NCBI GenBank assembly: GCA_009801085.1
Contig: VNWV01000018.1
Span: 1-64,000 of the forward strand
Source: Lasiodiplodia sp. COLG20
Lineage: Eukaryota > Ascomycota > Dothideomycetes > Botryosphaeriales > Botryosphaeriaceae
Length of the DNA stretch: 64,000 nucleotides
Direction: 5' to 3'
Position numbers and translations under genes: made by a program. The notes below the pieces were generated by a model. It searched no databases and was not told where the DNA came from. It saw nothing but the letters and a program-made list of their open reading frames with translations. Positions 1 to 12,453 of this stretch are shown piece after piece. Every line of letters begins with the position of its first letter. Within the stretch, counting starts at the first letter, position 1.

Positions 1-1681
1 GTCGTTGAGGATATCGGATGCCTCGTGCCACTGGTCCAGGTCATGGAATTGGTCGGTCTCGGACTCTGGCGGCTGCGTCGATTCCTGTGCAGCAATTGAT
101 GGTTGCGGCAGCTGTTCCATCTCTTGGGCTTGCTCGGTAGAATCTACTGACGGGGTTTCGACGGGCCCCTCAACGTCGTTTTTCTGAGGGAGCTGCAGTA
201 CCTGTTCACTAGGCTCAGGCCCGTGTTCCGTCTTTGATTCAGATAAAGTTTCACCGGCCTCGGCGCAATGGCTATGATTAGCGATGGGTGAAACAAGCAG
301 AAGATCGGCGGGCTTGTCAGGAGTAGATTGCTGCTGAGGTTGAGCTTCCTTGGTGCTGGGAGTAACCTCGGGCTGAGCGTCCTTGGTCGAAGCGCTTTTA
401 CTCTGAGTGGCAATATCGGACTGAGGAGCTTGGACAGCGGCGGTCTCGGCGGATATCGACTGGCTGGGTTCGACAGGCTCATCTGGCTTCTTGAAAGCTA
501 CCTCAGGTGTCGCTGTCCTGTTGGCGAGAGGTGACGGGGTTCTGCTTACCCGCCGAGCTACGGGCTCCTTGTTCACAATGCCCTGCGGTGCAATCTGGCG
601 GAACATCTCCATGGGGTCGAACCAAGTCTCGACGCGCCTCAGCCTAACCTTGTCATCGACGGTGGCAACAGTCACGCCCTGAATGTCGATGGACCCGCCA
701 TGGGCCTTGGCAGTGACTTTCTCACCCTTACTATAATAGAGTTAGTACGTGGCTAAAAGTACAACGACGCATCTGCACTTACTCGTTGAAGCCGACGTAA
801 TCGTTCTTCATGGTGCCCCAGTGACGCCAACGGAAGGCCACGTGGGGCGGGCCAGAGTAGACTTCGAGCACCTCCCAGGCGAAGGTGGGCATCATGCGCT
901 TGAAGGTCTTGTGGCTGGAGGCAAAGTCGGAGTTCTCCGGGCTGTAGTACTCGTTGGGCGAGATGATGGCGTTGTAGGTGCCGACCTTCAGCATGTGCTC
1001 GGCGCTCTGGGGCGGGTTGCCATTGATGGCAAAGGTGTAGTTGGGGGCGTCAACGGTCCTCCAGTCCTCGATGCGAGGCTTGAAGGAGGCCTCGATCTCC
1101 CAGTTCTTGACAAGGTTTTCGACCATCTGGATGAGGCTCCCGGACTGGTGGTTCATCTGCTTGGCTAATTTCTTTGGTCAGTCCTGATTCAGTTGAGAAG
1201 GGATTGTCATGCATGCAAGCTTTGACAGTAAGCAAGGAGGGGCGGGAGGATGAAGTGACACAAAGTCGACACCGGGAAGCGTCCGGCAGTAAGCAGACAT
1301 GGAGGAGGGGGAGGACGACGCGTGGAGGGAGTCGTATGCAGCGGAGAATAGCTGCGCTGCAATGCAGCCGTCCTAACGTGCATGGTGCAGGAGGCGAAAA
1401 GCACAAAGAACACGAGGCTCCCACGTGGCCGAGCACAGAATGGGGCGATCGATCGTCTTCATGATGCAAGGAAGTCCGGGGAGATGATGACATGTGCTCC
1501 CACCCAGGTTGCAAGACTCACTTTCGGCGTAGACCTTGCGCGTCTTGGAGTAGTCCGGCGGGCGGCCGTATCTCCACTTGACGCCCTGGTCCTTCAGGAC
1601 GGCATCGGCGTCGGTGAGGTAGTCGGGCATGGCGGCGTGGTCTTGCTCGGGCGGCGCGGCCTGGGGCTCGGCGGCGGCCAT
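1..1681 (-). CDS. SnoaL-like 'pathogen-related' family protein with long acidic/Gln-rich tail (3' end outside window)
   Basis: Exons on the minus strand are 1522-1681, 783-1164 and 1-730; the frame is still open at position 1, so the C-terminus lies outside the window. Introns (357 and 52 nt) have GTGAGT and GTAAGT donors and AG acceptors, and phases match. Residues 1 to about 190 resemble the plant and fungal 'pathogen-related protein' group within the SnoaL/NTF2-like fold. Visible landmarks are an early KWRYGRPPDY block, a NYTFAINGNPP block, and EVLEVYSGPP followed by FRWRHWG. The remaining roughly 230 visible residues are low-complexity (Glu, Pro, Ser, Thr, Gln) and probably disordered. 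The family's reaction is unknown to me; members often bind small hydrophobic molecules, so an enzymatic or ligand-binding role is only a guess. The start is the first ATG of the conserved N-terminus. The family call is fairly secure; the function is not. Confidence 0.8.
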
Positions 1682-4600
1682 TGCGGAGGTGATATGGGAG
1701 TGCGACGGGTGAGCTTCAGCAAGCGGCTCGGGTGGCTCGCGGGGAGGGTGAAAGTGAGTGAGGGGAGGACGGAGGAGGGAGGCGTGGAGGAATGGGGAGC
1801 AGTGTTGGAGGGCCGTCTCGGTTGATAAATAGGCCTTCGCCCGTCGGCTTGGAAACGGCTAGACGCACACACACGACGATGGGTGATAAGTCCGTGTCCG
1901 GAATGCGGTCGCTCTCGACGATAGAGCTGCATGCTTGACAATGATAGGAGGCGCTGCGAGGCCACAAGCCATGTCTGGGCTGTGGACACGCCGTCCAGGG
2001 TTCACAAGCTTGTGCGACGCGACGCCTCTGCACCTCACTGCAAACAACCCTACCGCTCTAGCATGCCCGTCACCATCCCGGCGGCCGATCCGACGAGTCG
2101 CAGGCCGCGGTGCGCGCGGTCAGCGGCGGGGCGAGACACGGGCGGGCGGGCGGCTGTGGGCGTCGAGGATCGATCGTGGTGGAGGCATGGGGTTCGCAGG
2201 GGGCTCGCAGGGGCTCTCGCAAGCGGTTGTGGGGCTGCAAGGACGTCCCTGGCCGCGGGCTCTCGGGCTGCCCACGCGCGGCACGCACGTCGCCAACCGC
2301 AATTTTCTGGACGCGCTTTCCTCCGCCACCGCAACCGCCTGCACTTCCACCGCGCTCCTTTCAGCAACGGCCGCGACCCCTCGTCCTCAATCGGCCGCGC
2401 CTGCCGCATTCCTGCCCAGTTGCACCAGTAAGATGACGCCCATTCTTCCGCAAACAAAGTGTGGCATCACGAAGCGTGCCCTGTACCACCGCCGCCCCGG
2501 GAAATCCGGGCCTCGCTGAGACGACTCCTGCGCTTCTCCACCAGCCTGCTGCCCTTCCCAATCGGCTGCCTCCGCGCCGTAGGGCTCTGCCAGGCAATCA
2601 ACACCCAGCAGCGAGCGTTGCTGGTGAAACCGCCCCCCGCCACGACACTGCACCTCAATCTCCATCCCAGACAGCCACGTTGTCAGGCAACGCTTCCCCG
2701 CCGGCCGGACGTCATTCCTGCTGCATGGCCGACTGCTCTGATGTGATCCGTCGCTTTCCCCCTCAACAACAGAGAAGTGTTACACCAGGACGCAAACCCA
2801 CAACCCTTCCCATCCTGTGCAGCTGCTCCTCCTGTACACCGCCATTTGCGGCCCATCCTGTCCCAGCGACCTGGTCCACCGGTCAACATCCCGGCTTGAT
2901 GGCAAATCTCGCGTGGCAACCCATCGTTGCGGTAGCTTGTTCGATCCCGTACACGGCAGCCCATGGCGCCTGCGAGCAGCACGTTGGCCGTCGCCCTGCC
3001 ATTACGTGCATCTGCACCCTCCGCCGGAGCCCCAAGCATGCTGGATAGGGCGAGCTGGTCCCCGACCTCCGAGACGAGACCCTCTTGGTCCGCAGCCATT
3101 CGCCGCCGTGCCGTCTAGTCGAAGTGTTGCTGCGCCTAAGTGGGTAAACGCCCTGCACGCGAAGGGGCTTGAATATGCGCCATGTGCAATGTCAAAAGCA
3201 AGCACCTCGCGTGAGCGCCCTCCTCGTTCCCTGGCTTCCCGCATTCCCCGATCCCGGAGTAATCTAAGACCCAATCCTTCGCTAATCGCCTGCGTGGCAT
3301 CAGCCTGCCTGAGAAAAGTTTTCCCTGCCTCCTCGACGCAGCTTCATAACCGCCATGATGCATTGCAGAGATACTTCCATGCTGCTTTTCTCCGTGGCCA
3401 GAGACTCAGCTCATACCCTCCTAGCTGATACGGACCCAGTCTCAGGGATAGCCTCTGATAAGGCTGGCCTGTGGCTTCTCAAACTCCTCGAACTGTATGT
3501 CTCAGCGTGATCGGAATGGAACATCGGGGCGCACCATCTCGAGGCGTTCTTGGCCTCGACTTTTATTTTTGTTGCCGTCCACTCTCGTCATGGCGGACTC
3601 GAAGCTGCTTTTGAGCGCCACGCTTCAGACCTCTCTTTCTGTCTCGGATTATCGATGGCGATCCTGCCATTAGCAGAAGAGCCTGCTTGATCTCAGCCAC
3701 GGCGACTCTATAGCTTCGGACGAAGTGCCAAACTCAACAGCACGGGGGCAAGCCTTCTCGAAGCCGAACCTGCGGAATGACAAATCCGTCCGCACCGCAA
3801 CATGAGAGTCGTGTGTAACTGATATTCCAACCGAGCCGGCCGCCCCCCGTTCAAAGACAATGCCACCTGTCAACGACACGTCATTGACATTTGTCCCCGG
3901 CCGCTTGCATGCCAATGAAGTGCAAGCCGCAATGGCCAATACATCAACATCAATCTCACTTGACATTCGTAATGTTGGCTGGTGTTGCCACCGCCACTGC
4001 CATTTTCAACATCCTGGACGAGATTCCTTTCTTGTATGATGCACAATTTCTCGGCAGTGTGATGACTTTTTCCTGACGACAGCCTTCCAGGAAATGTACA
4101 TGTCACCACAATCCTGTACAATGTCGCTTGCCACAAGCCCTTAGCAGATCTGTCTCAGCCCTTTTCCTTCCCTCCACAATATTCATGCAGGCATCCGCGG
4201 AGAAGACAGCTGTGTTTGTCTCCCGCTCACACCGCTTCTACGGGGCTTACACCACAACGGTGCCTGTGCCCCGAAAGGTTGGGCTATTGTCCTCCACAGT
4301 TCACGGTTGGTGAGTGCACTAAGAATTAAGATAAAAAGCAGACTATACTCTCCTCACACCCTTTCACACCCACTGACACTCGGGGCCAGGTGCTGTGGCG
4401 TTGATCGAAGAACTCGGGGCCTTAGATGTGAAGTTCTGAAATGTCTCTCCCTGCCATTGAATAAGATCAAGCACGTGGAGGCTTTGCATTAGTATGTTGT
4501 GGTAAGTTGAGCCGGGGACGTTTCAGGTCAGCACTCGATGTTTAGCATGGCGTTGGACACGTAGTTTGCTCTGGACCGTTATGACCGAAGCGCAAGACAA

Positions 4601-6789
4601 AGATCATACAACGTTGAGCGAGCAGTCGTGTCCATGCTATTAGAATCGGGCATCCCAGTATAACAAGTCTTCTGCGGACAGTATCTTCAGGCTTTGGTTG
4701 GACAGCAATCCTCTACGAACCAGCAGGCAAGGCCAAGGCAGCATCGCACGCCAGCGCTTACCAGCTTTAGCCCCGTGACCCCCGCGTCTTCTTTTGGGTT
4801 TCTGAAGCCAAGCATGGCACACACGGGCCTCTTGCTGTTACAAGCAGCTTGTGCGGTATCACGTTGCGCTGTGCCTCCCTCCATGACCGAACGGCCGAGG
4901 CGTAGGGTCGACCGAGCTCTCGATGCCGCCACTCAACTTGCTACGCGGTAGCGTCACGGCATATGCTTCGCGTCAGCGGGTGCGCAAGACAAAGAATCAT
5001 GTCACCGAGGTGTCAAACAGGCATATAGTTAACTTTTCCCCGCGTCTTAACGGCAGCTAAATGGTGCGCTCAAAGCGGGTTGGCTCGCTTATGCGCTGAG
5101 CGGTCGTACTACTCAATTCCTCACAGCCGGTTCAGCTTAAATCTGCACAGTAGATTTTCTTCCGCCGGTCCCCGTTAGTGACTGTGTCTAGCGTACCGAA
5201 AACGGTTACCCGGTAGTTGCCTGGCAAGGCAGCAGAAAGGAGGCTTAACCAATTGGAGCAGTCAGCTTCCACAGGCGGCATGATAACTGTTCTTATTGGG
5301 GAAGTTAGCGGCAGATCAAGGATCGCCCGTTGAACCGCACTTTTTCTCATGGCCGGCTATCTTCGATGCCCGCGAACCTGCAAATAGTGCTGCAGTGGCC
5401 AGGGTCGGGCTCACGGAAGAGAGCGGGTTCAGCCCGGCATGCACGACACGAAAAAGCTGCGGGAATTATCTTCATTCGCAACATAATGCCCAAAGCTAAT
5501 AACCGATCAACGCTCGGCGGAGGGAGGAACACCCCTGTTCAGATCGTCGCGTGGCAGCGGCATGCAGCAGGTCGGCGATTACATAGCCGCGCACATGACG
5601 CTCCTCCACCCCGTCTTTCTTGGCCTGAAACCTCCTTTTAGGCGTGCGTCAGCACCATGCAAGAGAAAAGAAGACGACCTTATCACCTTGGGCCTTGGAG
5701 TGTGCCAAACCTCGCAGGTGATGGAAAAAGAAAAGAAATTGTCCGCTGCGCGCCGTGTCGACGCCCGATGGAACGGTTTCTCCGTGCAGATTGCAGGTCA
5801 AGATGGAGGGCAGAGACGATAATTCAGCAATTGGCTGGACGCATGGCAGAGGCTTTTGATTGAGCCTCGACGAACTGGTGAGTGCTGCGGCGCATTTTTG
5901 TACAGGGATCGCACATGGCTATTGTCGTGCAGCGCAGGGCGGCTCGTTTGTCAATAGCGCCGACGGGAACTCATCTAATAGCCCTATTTCTATTACAGTG
6001 GTCGATTGACAGAGTCACCAGGCCCAGAAGCACCCCGTCCCTTCGTTCTAGGCCTTGCAAAGGGGAGCATCCAATACAGGCCCCGAGTCGATCTGAGGCT
6101 GCTATTGTTCACGTATGTGGCCACCGAGAGCCCGGTGGCTGGTGGATGACAAGGCTTGCTTACTGCGAGGACAACTCATCAGGTAAGACGGCGGATAGGC
6201 ATGCAAGCAGTATATCTGTATTATCGAGCACCGTCGGACAAAGCATGCCGTTGGCTGTCAACGCTATCCCTGCGTTGTTTACTTGGCTGTTTCCTTGCTT
6301 TTAGGCAATCCTTTACCGCGCGGGCGGGATGGCTATCATCGAGACGGGCGTGCGGATGAGCTGCGGCGATCGGAAGGGAGCACGGCATCATCCGCGCTCG
6401 TGGTTTCTGCGTGCAATGGCTGCTGTGCGGCCGGCAAGCCAGTCATCTCGGGCTGCAGTCGCGTGCTCGAGGGCGGAGGGCGGAGTGGGGAGCAGCAGCA
6501 CGCGTGCGTTGACGCGGCAGCGCGGCGCAGTGATAGGGTCAGCACGGGCAAAAGGGCACACGTGTGGAGCTGGATCACACAGCATGTACAGACGTGCGCG
6601 TCTTCGAGAGATGTGGTGTTTGCATGACGCGCGTGGAGTGCCTCAGGCAGCAGACGGACGGGAGCTCGGGCCAGGGCGAGATTTTAGTGGGAGTCCGGGC
6701 ACTTATGACGCAATTGCCGGTCGATCAAGGAACACCCGAGCCGTTGTTGATTGTTGAGATTGCACTCTTCACCTCGACAACTGCTCATC
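1682..6789. other. Intergenic, about 5.1 kb, no supportable gene
   Basis: This stretch separates the pathogen-related gene from the PIP-kinase-like gene. The left part (1.9-3.4 kb) is GC-rich and has open frames on both strands, but none has a recognisable family, clear splice structure or start context. From 3.4 to 6.7 kb composition is more balanced and frames are short. The first few hundred bases are expected to hold the promoter and 5' UTR of the pathogen-related gene, and the last few hundred those of the kinase-like gene. I see no tRNA, no clear repeat and no transposase-like frame. Confidence 0.6.
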
Positions 6790-7830
6790 ATGGGTCTGCG
6801 CACCAACCGCATCAGCAGGTCTATCCTGCGCGCCGTCTTCGATCCCCAGAACTCTTCCGATGCCGCCAAGCCCAGCCTTCTCGCCCGCATCCTCGCCTTC
6901 TTTGCTCTCTTCCAGCTTGTCGTGAAGCCTTTCCGCCCTGCTGACTTCCGCAAGCTGCGCAATGACGCTTGGCAGCTTGACGACGATGAGTACCGCGAGA
7001 GCTTCCGCCTCGCCAACCGTCGCGGCGCCGCCCTTAAGCCCGTCGGCGATCTGGGCTATTCCGGGTCAACCTTCTTTACCACGCCTAACGACAAGTTCCT
7101 GATCAAAAGCCTGCCTCGCCGCTTTGAGCACACCTTCTTCTCCCGCAACCTGATTGACCCCTATGTTCAGCACATGCACGCTTTTCCGAATTCTTTGATC
7201 GTCCGCATCACTGACTTTCTCGAGGCCATCGGTCCATCTATCGGTGCCAGTGTCCTCGGCACCGCTCCGGCACATCACGTTGTGATGGAGAACGTGCTGT
7301 ACGGAAAGGGCCATGATGAGCAGAAGGACCTCTGGGAAACGTTCGACCTCAAGCCCGCCAGCTACTTCTACCCCGAACGCGACATCGCCGACGGGCACCT
7401 GGCTCCCGAGTCCGTGAAGGAGCGCTTGGTCGACACGTTCCCGGATAAAATCAGAGTCGCGCCAGAGCAGCGCGACGACCTGTTGAATGCTCTCAAGAAG
7501 GACACGGACCTTCTGTGCAGTGCAAACGCCGTTGACTACAGCCTTTTCCTGGTAAGGTACCCAGCAGAGCCCGAACGCCATGTACCTTTCGTCAAGGCAA
7601 GGAATAGTCAGTGGCGACACGGCGTGAGGAGCACCGACGGGAAGTGGATGTACCGCGCGGTGCTGCTGGACTTTTTCTGGGCAAAGCACAAGACGCAACC
7701 AAGGATGATGACGAAATTGGTGAAGAGCTTCAACTTCTTTGCGAAGAAGGGGCCCATGAGCATCACGACTAGCCCAGGCGAATATCGCGAACGATTCCTG
7801 AACATGGTCAAGGGTTACATGGAAGAATAG
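6790..7830 (+). CDS. PIP-kinase catalytic-core (PIPK / SAICAR synthase-like) family protein, single exon
   Basis: A single open frame of 346 residues starts at ATG 6790 (context atcATGG); upstream in-frame codons are TTG/CTG only. It resembles the catalytic core of phosphatidylinositol-phosphate kinases. A glycine-rich loop reads GYSGSTFF at about residue 92, followed by a Lys in FLIKSL. An MENVLYG block follows, then FDLKPASYF where canonical enzymes have a DLKGS-type motif, DYSLFLVR matching the family's MDYSLL motif, and DFFWAKH near the C-terminus in the place of the metal-binding Asp segment. Canonical fungal PIP5K (Mss4-like) proteins are far longer, so this is a short stand-alone version. 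The changed DLKGS region makes substrate and even activity uncertain; a pseudokinase is possible. A hydrophobic stretch near residues 30-50 may contact membranes. No intron is needed, unlike most genes here. Confidence 0.75.
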   Translation: MGLRTNRISRSILRAVFDPQNSSDAAKPSLLARILAFFALFQLVVKPFRPADFRKLRNDAWQLDDDEYRESFRLANRRGAALKPVGDLGYSGSTFFTTPNDKFLIKSLPRRFEHTFFSRNLIDPYVQHMHAFPNSLIVRITDFLEAIGPSIGASVLGTAPAHHVVMENVLYGKGHDEQKDLWETFDLKPASYFYPERDIADGHLAPESVKERLVDTFPDKIRVAPEQRDDLLNALKKDTDLLCSANAVDYSLFLVRYPAEPERHVPFVKARNSQWRHGVRSTDGKWMYRAVLLDFFWAKHKTQPRMMTKLVKSFNFFAKKGPMSITTSPGEYRERFLNMVKGYMEE

Positions 7831-10704
7831 TAATAGTCTGGGCCGAGATGAGTCGCAATCCCGGGAAGTCTCAGTCGCCACCTGCACTCGCTCCCTGTCG
7901 AAGTGCTGGGAGCGATCGTGTCTTGCTGACACGCCAATTTCTTTGTGTTATTATCGCCTCCCCTGTTACGTTTTTGCTTGCTTGCATCCTGCGTCAGCCT
8001 GATCTCTGGCTTGCTTGCTTCCCGCTTCCTGCACCAAAGATTTCCTGGCCAGCACACCTGGCACAACAGACTGCTGCACGGCTTCTTGCCGCATTCTGGA
8101 ACACAGCCTCATTAGTTTGTTCATTCTTCTTCTCTCCTGCCTATTACTCTTCAGCGTTGCTTTCTCCCAATTTTGCGAGTGTACGGCATGTAGCTCTTTT
8201 CAGATACCCCTGCGCCACAGTTTATCGAAGATCGATCGCGGATTCCTACCCCTGCCGTCAGAAGGAAGACGGAAACTCCCTGCTACCTTGCTTGGACCAC
8301 ACTCCAAGTCGCTATCGTTTACAATAAATCGATGAGATGAGCTGAGACAATACCGTTGGTGAAGTATATCTTCTGGCCAGGATTGCGGCGAGCTGCATGA
8401 AGGTCCGGGCCCTTCGTGCGCCTCACGGCCGATTTTCCACCTTCCCCCGAGGCTGTCACATTTCCACCAAACTTAGGCGCCCGAAGAGCACCTGGGACTG
8501 TAGCGCCTTTCTCGTCTCTGTCGTGCGCGCCATTCATCGAATCGGCGAAAGAGCATCCAGTCGAAAAGACCAAAATGGCGAATGGTCAAGACAACCGTTA
8601 GTTGGTCATTTGCAGATAACGATTCAATAAACTCTTCAAGCCATGTCAGATTTCGCAGCTGCCATCAATGTTGTCTTAGCCGCTGCTCAGCTCCCATTCG
8701 TCCATTCTCTGTTTCATTCTGAGCCTGCAAATTTGCGCGTGCTCGAATGGCGGAGCGCGAGCGCGAGAAAAGCGTAACGAGTAATCCCTGCTCTTGGGGA
8801 ATGGCGGGGGTGAGCAACGCGGGTGATGCGCGTGCGAAAAAGAGGAAGCGGGTAGGTGCATCGGGGAAGTACTTGTTACCGCCAGCCACGTACCGGTAAG
8901 TACAGAGCCCAACCCCCCAGCGTGCTGGGTGAGATGAAGCCCTCCGTTACACTTGCTTTTGGCGCTTTCTTTCGTCGTCGAAAAGATGACCCCCCGCAGC
9001 CGCAAGCTGGACACTTGCAAGCTCTCGCTGCATGCTGCTGTGACGCTGCTTGCTGTTCTCTTTCGTCCCTTACGACGGTGCTGTGGCACGTACTCACTGC
9101 CGTCTTTTCCCAAATCTGAGACTCGTCCACACCACACCCTTGCGCAAAGCTCTCTTTTTGCTTGTCTTTTGCCCTTTTCTACAGCGCTATGGCCACTTGC
9201 ATGCAACAGACCCCTCCCTATATCACCTGATCAGCGGAGCCGCTTTTGGTGGGGGGCCAAAGCAAAGAAGCATAGGCCGATGCAGGTCTCACAAAGATTA
9301 CCCGGAAACACCTCCTACGATCCGCTTACCCTTGGCTCAAGCCTGCGAACATCTAACTTCCCCGATCGCATCGCGGCACGGCTTACGGGCGTATGTGCCC
9401 GGGGTACTTTTCGCCTCTTTCACCCTTTCTCATTTTCTTCCTCCCCTTGCCCAAACTATTTCTCCCCCCTGCTGCCACCCCATCCAGCCCGCCAGGTAGC
9501 AAGCCAGTCAGCAAGCCACTGAAGGATGTGAACCGCCCCATATCACACATTTTAACTTCGACTTCCAAACACAGCCACCTCGGAAGTCAAATAATGAGGC
9601 GAGACGCGGGAAAAGAGCGCAACGTCATGACGATGAAGACAAAAAAGAAAAAGAACTTCCCAGACCCGCTCTCAGCTCGTTATTTGGGCCTTCTGTGACG
9701 CGTTCGCCTATTACCTCTCTGCTGGGTTTTTACTGTCGCACTTGTTGAGTCTTTCATCGTGTTCGTATGTGATACTCGTGTGCTCACGGCTACGGCTGTG
9801 ATACGTGCTGGTACCAATGGCAATGAGCGACAATTGTACAGCTTAATCCGCTAAAGCTGGTTTTGTTGGAATTGGCTTAGATTGGTGGGGTGATTAGGCA
9901 GTAGTAGTAAATCTTTAATATACACATTATCATAACAGTTCAATGTTGCTCTTCTCTTTTTTTGTCTTACATAAGATTTGAGACGCTCACATTAAAAGCG
10001 AATCGCCTGTGCTTTATATAATGAAGTTTCAATGGAAAGAGTTGAGTTTAACCTCGTAATAAGACATGAAGACGAAAATTTAACAAGATACTCAAGTTTG
10101 TATGCGGAGAAAGATGCATGCTTTATAATTTTTTATCGAGTGGTGCGATTGACTATGGCAACCACAGATGGTTATCTAAGCCTAGAACAAGGTGTAAAAG
10201 CAGGTGGAAAGAGTGCAGATAGTGCACGAATTGGTCGAAATTTGTTTAATGATTGAGCTTGCGTGTCTTCTCATGGAATCTCTTTACGTGCCATTTCATT
10301 CTACTTTGTGGAAATGTAACGAGAACGAGATCTATTAAACCCACTACTACGGAGCTTTGGGATAGGACGAAACGAGGAAAAACAAAACTCTCAGTTTCAT
10401 CAAGGGTAGAAATAAGATGCGCATCATTCTATAATCAAGCCCGACAAATGAAAACTCTTCACATGTTAATGAGAACCGCTAGAAACTAGGATCTTTGATA
10501 TTCTAGCTGTAAAACAATCCGATATTCCTCCACATTAGGCAATTATACCATATATTCTTGGGGTTCTTATAAAGCCTGAAGGTCGGATGAGCATAGTAGA
10601 TAGTTCTTACCAGACCAGCCCTAAACACGTACCTACACCTCACGTCTATTTCCTTTCCGGAAGGCTATATTGTAAGGCATACAAGTGACGATGGTCCTCC
10701 CTTT
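7831..10704. other. Intergenic, about 2.9 kb; pyrimidine-rich tract then AT-rich island
   Basis: No gene with family resemblance is seen. From about 7.9 to 9.5 kb the plus strand is rich in C and T, as fungal promoters and leaders often are, ending in a dense tract near 9.41-9.50 kb. A short ATG frame of 34 codons follows at 9594. From about 9.7 to 10.7 kb the DNA becomes clearly AT-rich, with many TA dinucleotides and no conserved frame. The right edge should contain the 3' UTR of the MFS transporter, whose stop is at 10705. Confidence 0.55.
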
Positions 10705-12453
10705 TCAGGGAATCTGCTCTCTTATCCTTTGCAGGAGTGGCTCACGCTCGCCTCTCTCGGCCTCTCCACTGTGTGGGTATGGCATTCTCAGGTATGCACC
10801 ATTTTCGATCTTCCTGACTTGCCAGGTGCCATCCTTCACCGCATCGTCAAAGAATTGTTGGTTTTCCTCGAAGCTGCGACCGCCGCTCTCGGGCAGGTAC
10901 GCCCATGTCCAAAGACCGGCAATGGCATTCGAGGCGGCGAAGACGAGGAAGAGCCAGTAGCGCAAGTTGTTGAACATGATGGGCGTCAGGAGGGTGATGG
11001 TGAAGTTGGCGAGGCCCCAGATGACAACGCTGATGGCGGCGGCTTGAGCGCGAGCGGTGGTAGGATAGATCTCTGTGGGAATCAACTGGAATTTAAGGTC
11101 AGTCGAGATGAGATCCACTAGTGCGTGAGCGGTGGGAAGAAAGTACGTACCCAGACAGTAGCCAGCCAGCCAATGCCGAAAGCACCAGTTGCCACGCAAA
11201 GTGTAACAATGCCTGGCACAGAGAACGCAACAGTAGGAACGTCGAGGGACGCCGACTTGCCCTGGGAATTCATGGATAGACCTCCAAAGATGGCAAGGAG
11301 AACGAAGCAGGAGGTCAAAACCATGCTGCCGCCGAGCAATAGCTTACGTCTGCCAACGGCATCGATGAGCAACCAGGCGAAGGTCATGAGGAAGAAGTAT
11401 GAGACGTAGTTGCCCATTGTCAAGTACTCAGCATCACGGACATCGAAACCAAGGAGCTCAAATATCTGAGGGCCATAAACGGATACGGCTCCATAGCCAG
11501 TAAGAGCCTGTGCACCATTAGAGACAAGTTCATATTTCACAGAGTAACCGCATATGTCGTACCTGGTTGATCTGGCCCATGATAGTAATAATGGTTGGGT
11601 GGAATTGCGGATGACCGGGCGTGAGCATGTTCAAGTAGGTGACCTCCTTGTCTGCTTCTCGCTCATGGCTTTCTTTCAGTTCCTCAAACGTCTCCTTGCC
11701 GTTCCTGGGGTCAATATCCTCGCAAGCCTTCTTTGCATCCTCTTCCCTTCCGTGGTAAATGAAGTATCTGGGGCTTTCTGGTAGAAGCTCGATGCATGCG
11801 AGAAGGAGGATGGGATAGGCTTGCATGACGATGATGGGAATGCGCCAAGCCCATTGGTTGTCCTTGCCCAAGGCGACGGTCACACCAAGGTTGATTGCGA
11901 ATGCCATGTTCAGTCCGAAGATGTTCATCTGGAATTCCTGGCCCATGGCTCTTCCCCTCATCTTGGTCTCGGCCAGCTCAGCGCTGTACACAGGAATCAC
12001 GCTGTCGATGCCGCCGACGCCCAAGCCCATGACGACACGTCCGAGAAACATGACCTCCAGGGCTTTTCTCATACCTCCGAGGCCGGCGATGAACATGATG
12101 AAGTTCCCCAAGCTAGCGGTTGCCAGGCAGAAAAAGATGGCAGGCTTGCGGCCGAATTGATCGGCAAACCAAGAGAAGAAGACGGCGCCGACGGAGCAGC
12201 CCAGGTAATAGACGGAGACAATGATACCAACGAGCGGAGAGTCACCAGATATGCGCATGCGAGAGAGGTAGTCATGGTTGGTATTGATCAGAGACATCAT
12301 ACCCTAGAGAATTAACAGGGAGCTCACTCGAGATTGTCCACGAATGCCTACCTGGTCATAGCCGTACAATGCAATGGCGGTGGAGGAGAAAAGCACAACT
12401 TGAGCTTGCTTGCTGCGGCTTAACGACCTGATCTGCGACCACAGGTACGACAT
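10705..12453 (-). CDS. MFS transporter, sugar-porter type (12 TM)
   Basis: Four exons on the minus strand: 12352-12453, 11563-12303, 11151-11507 and 10705-11085, with introns of 48, 55 and 65 nt, all phase 0. The product is 526 residues. Sugar-porter signatures are present: GYDQ joined to GMMS across the first intron; a loop reading FADQFGRKP; GRVVMGLGVGG; PVYSAELAETKMRG; PESPRY after TM6; LIPTEIYPT; and a terminal LPESGGRSFEE. These place it in the major facilitator superfamily, sugar-porter branch (TC 2.A.1.1 type), in the plasma membrane as a proton-coupled or facilitative carrier. The substrate cannot be read from the sequence; monosaccharides, quinate or polyols are all possible. It is divergent from guanine deaminase, separated by about 1 kb. 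The cytoplasmic tail is short and unremarkable. Confidence 0.88.

Noticed and set aside
2461..3428. Overlapping plus-strand frames of about 200 codons
   Set aside because: Cys/Pro/Arg/His-rich, no family resemblance, no splice or start logic; expected by chance in GC-rich DNA.
7066..7932. 288-codon minus-strand open frame
   Set aside because: Antisense shadow of the PIP-kinase-core gene, which has clear motifs on the plus strand.
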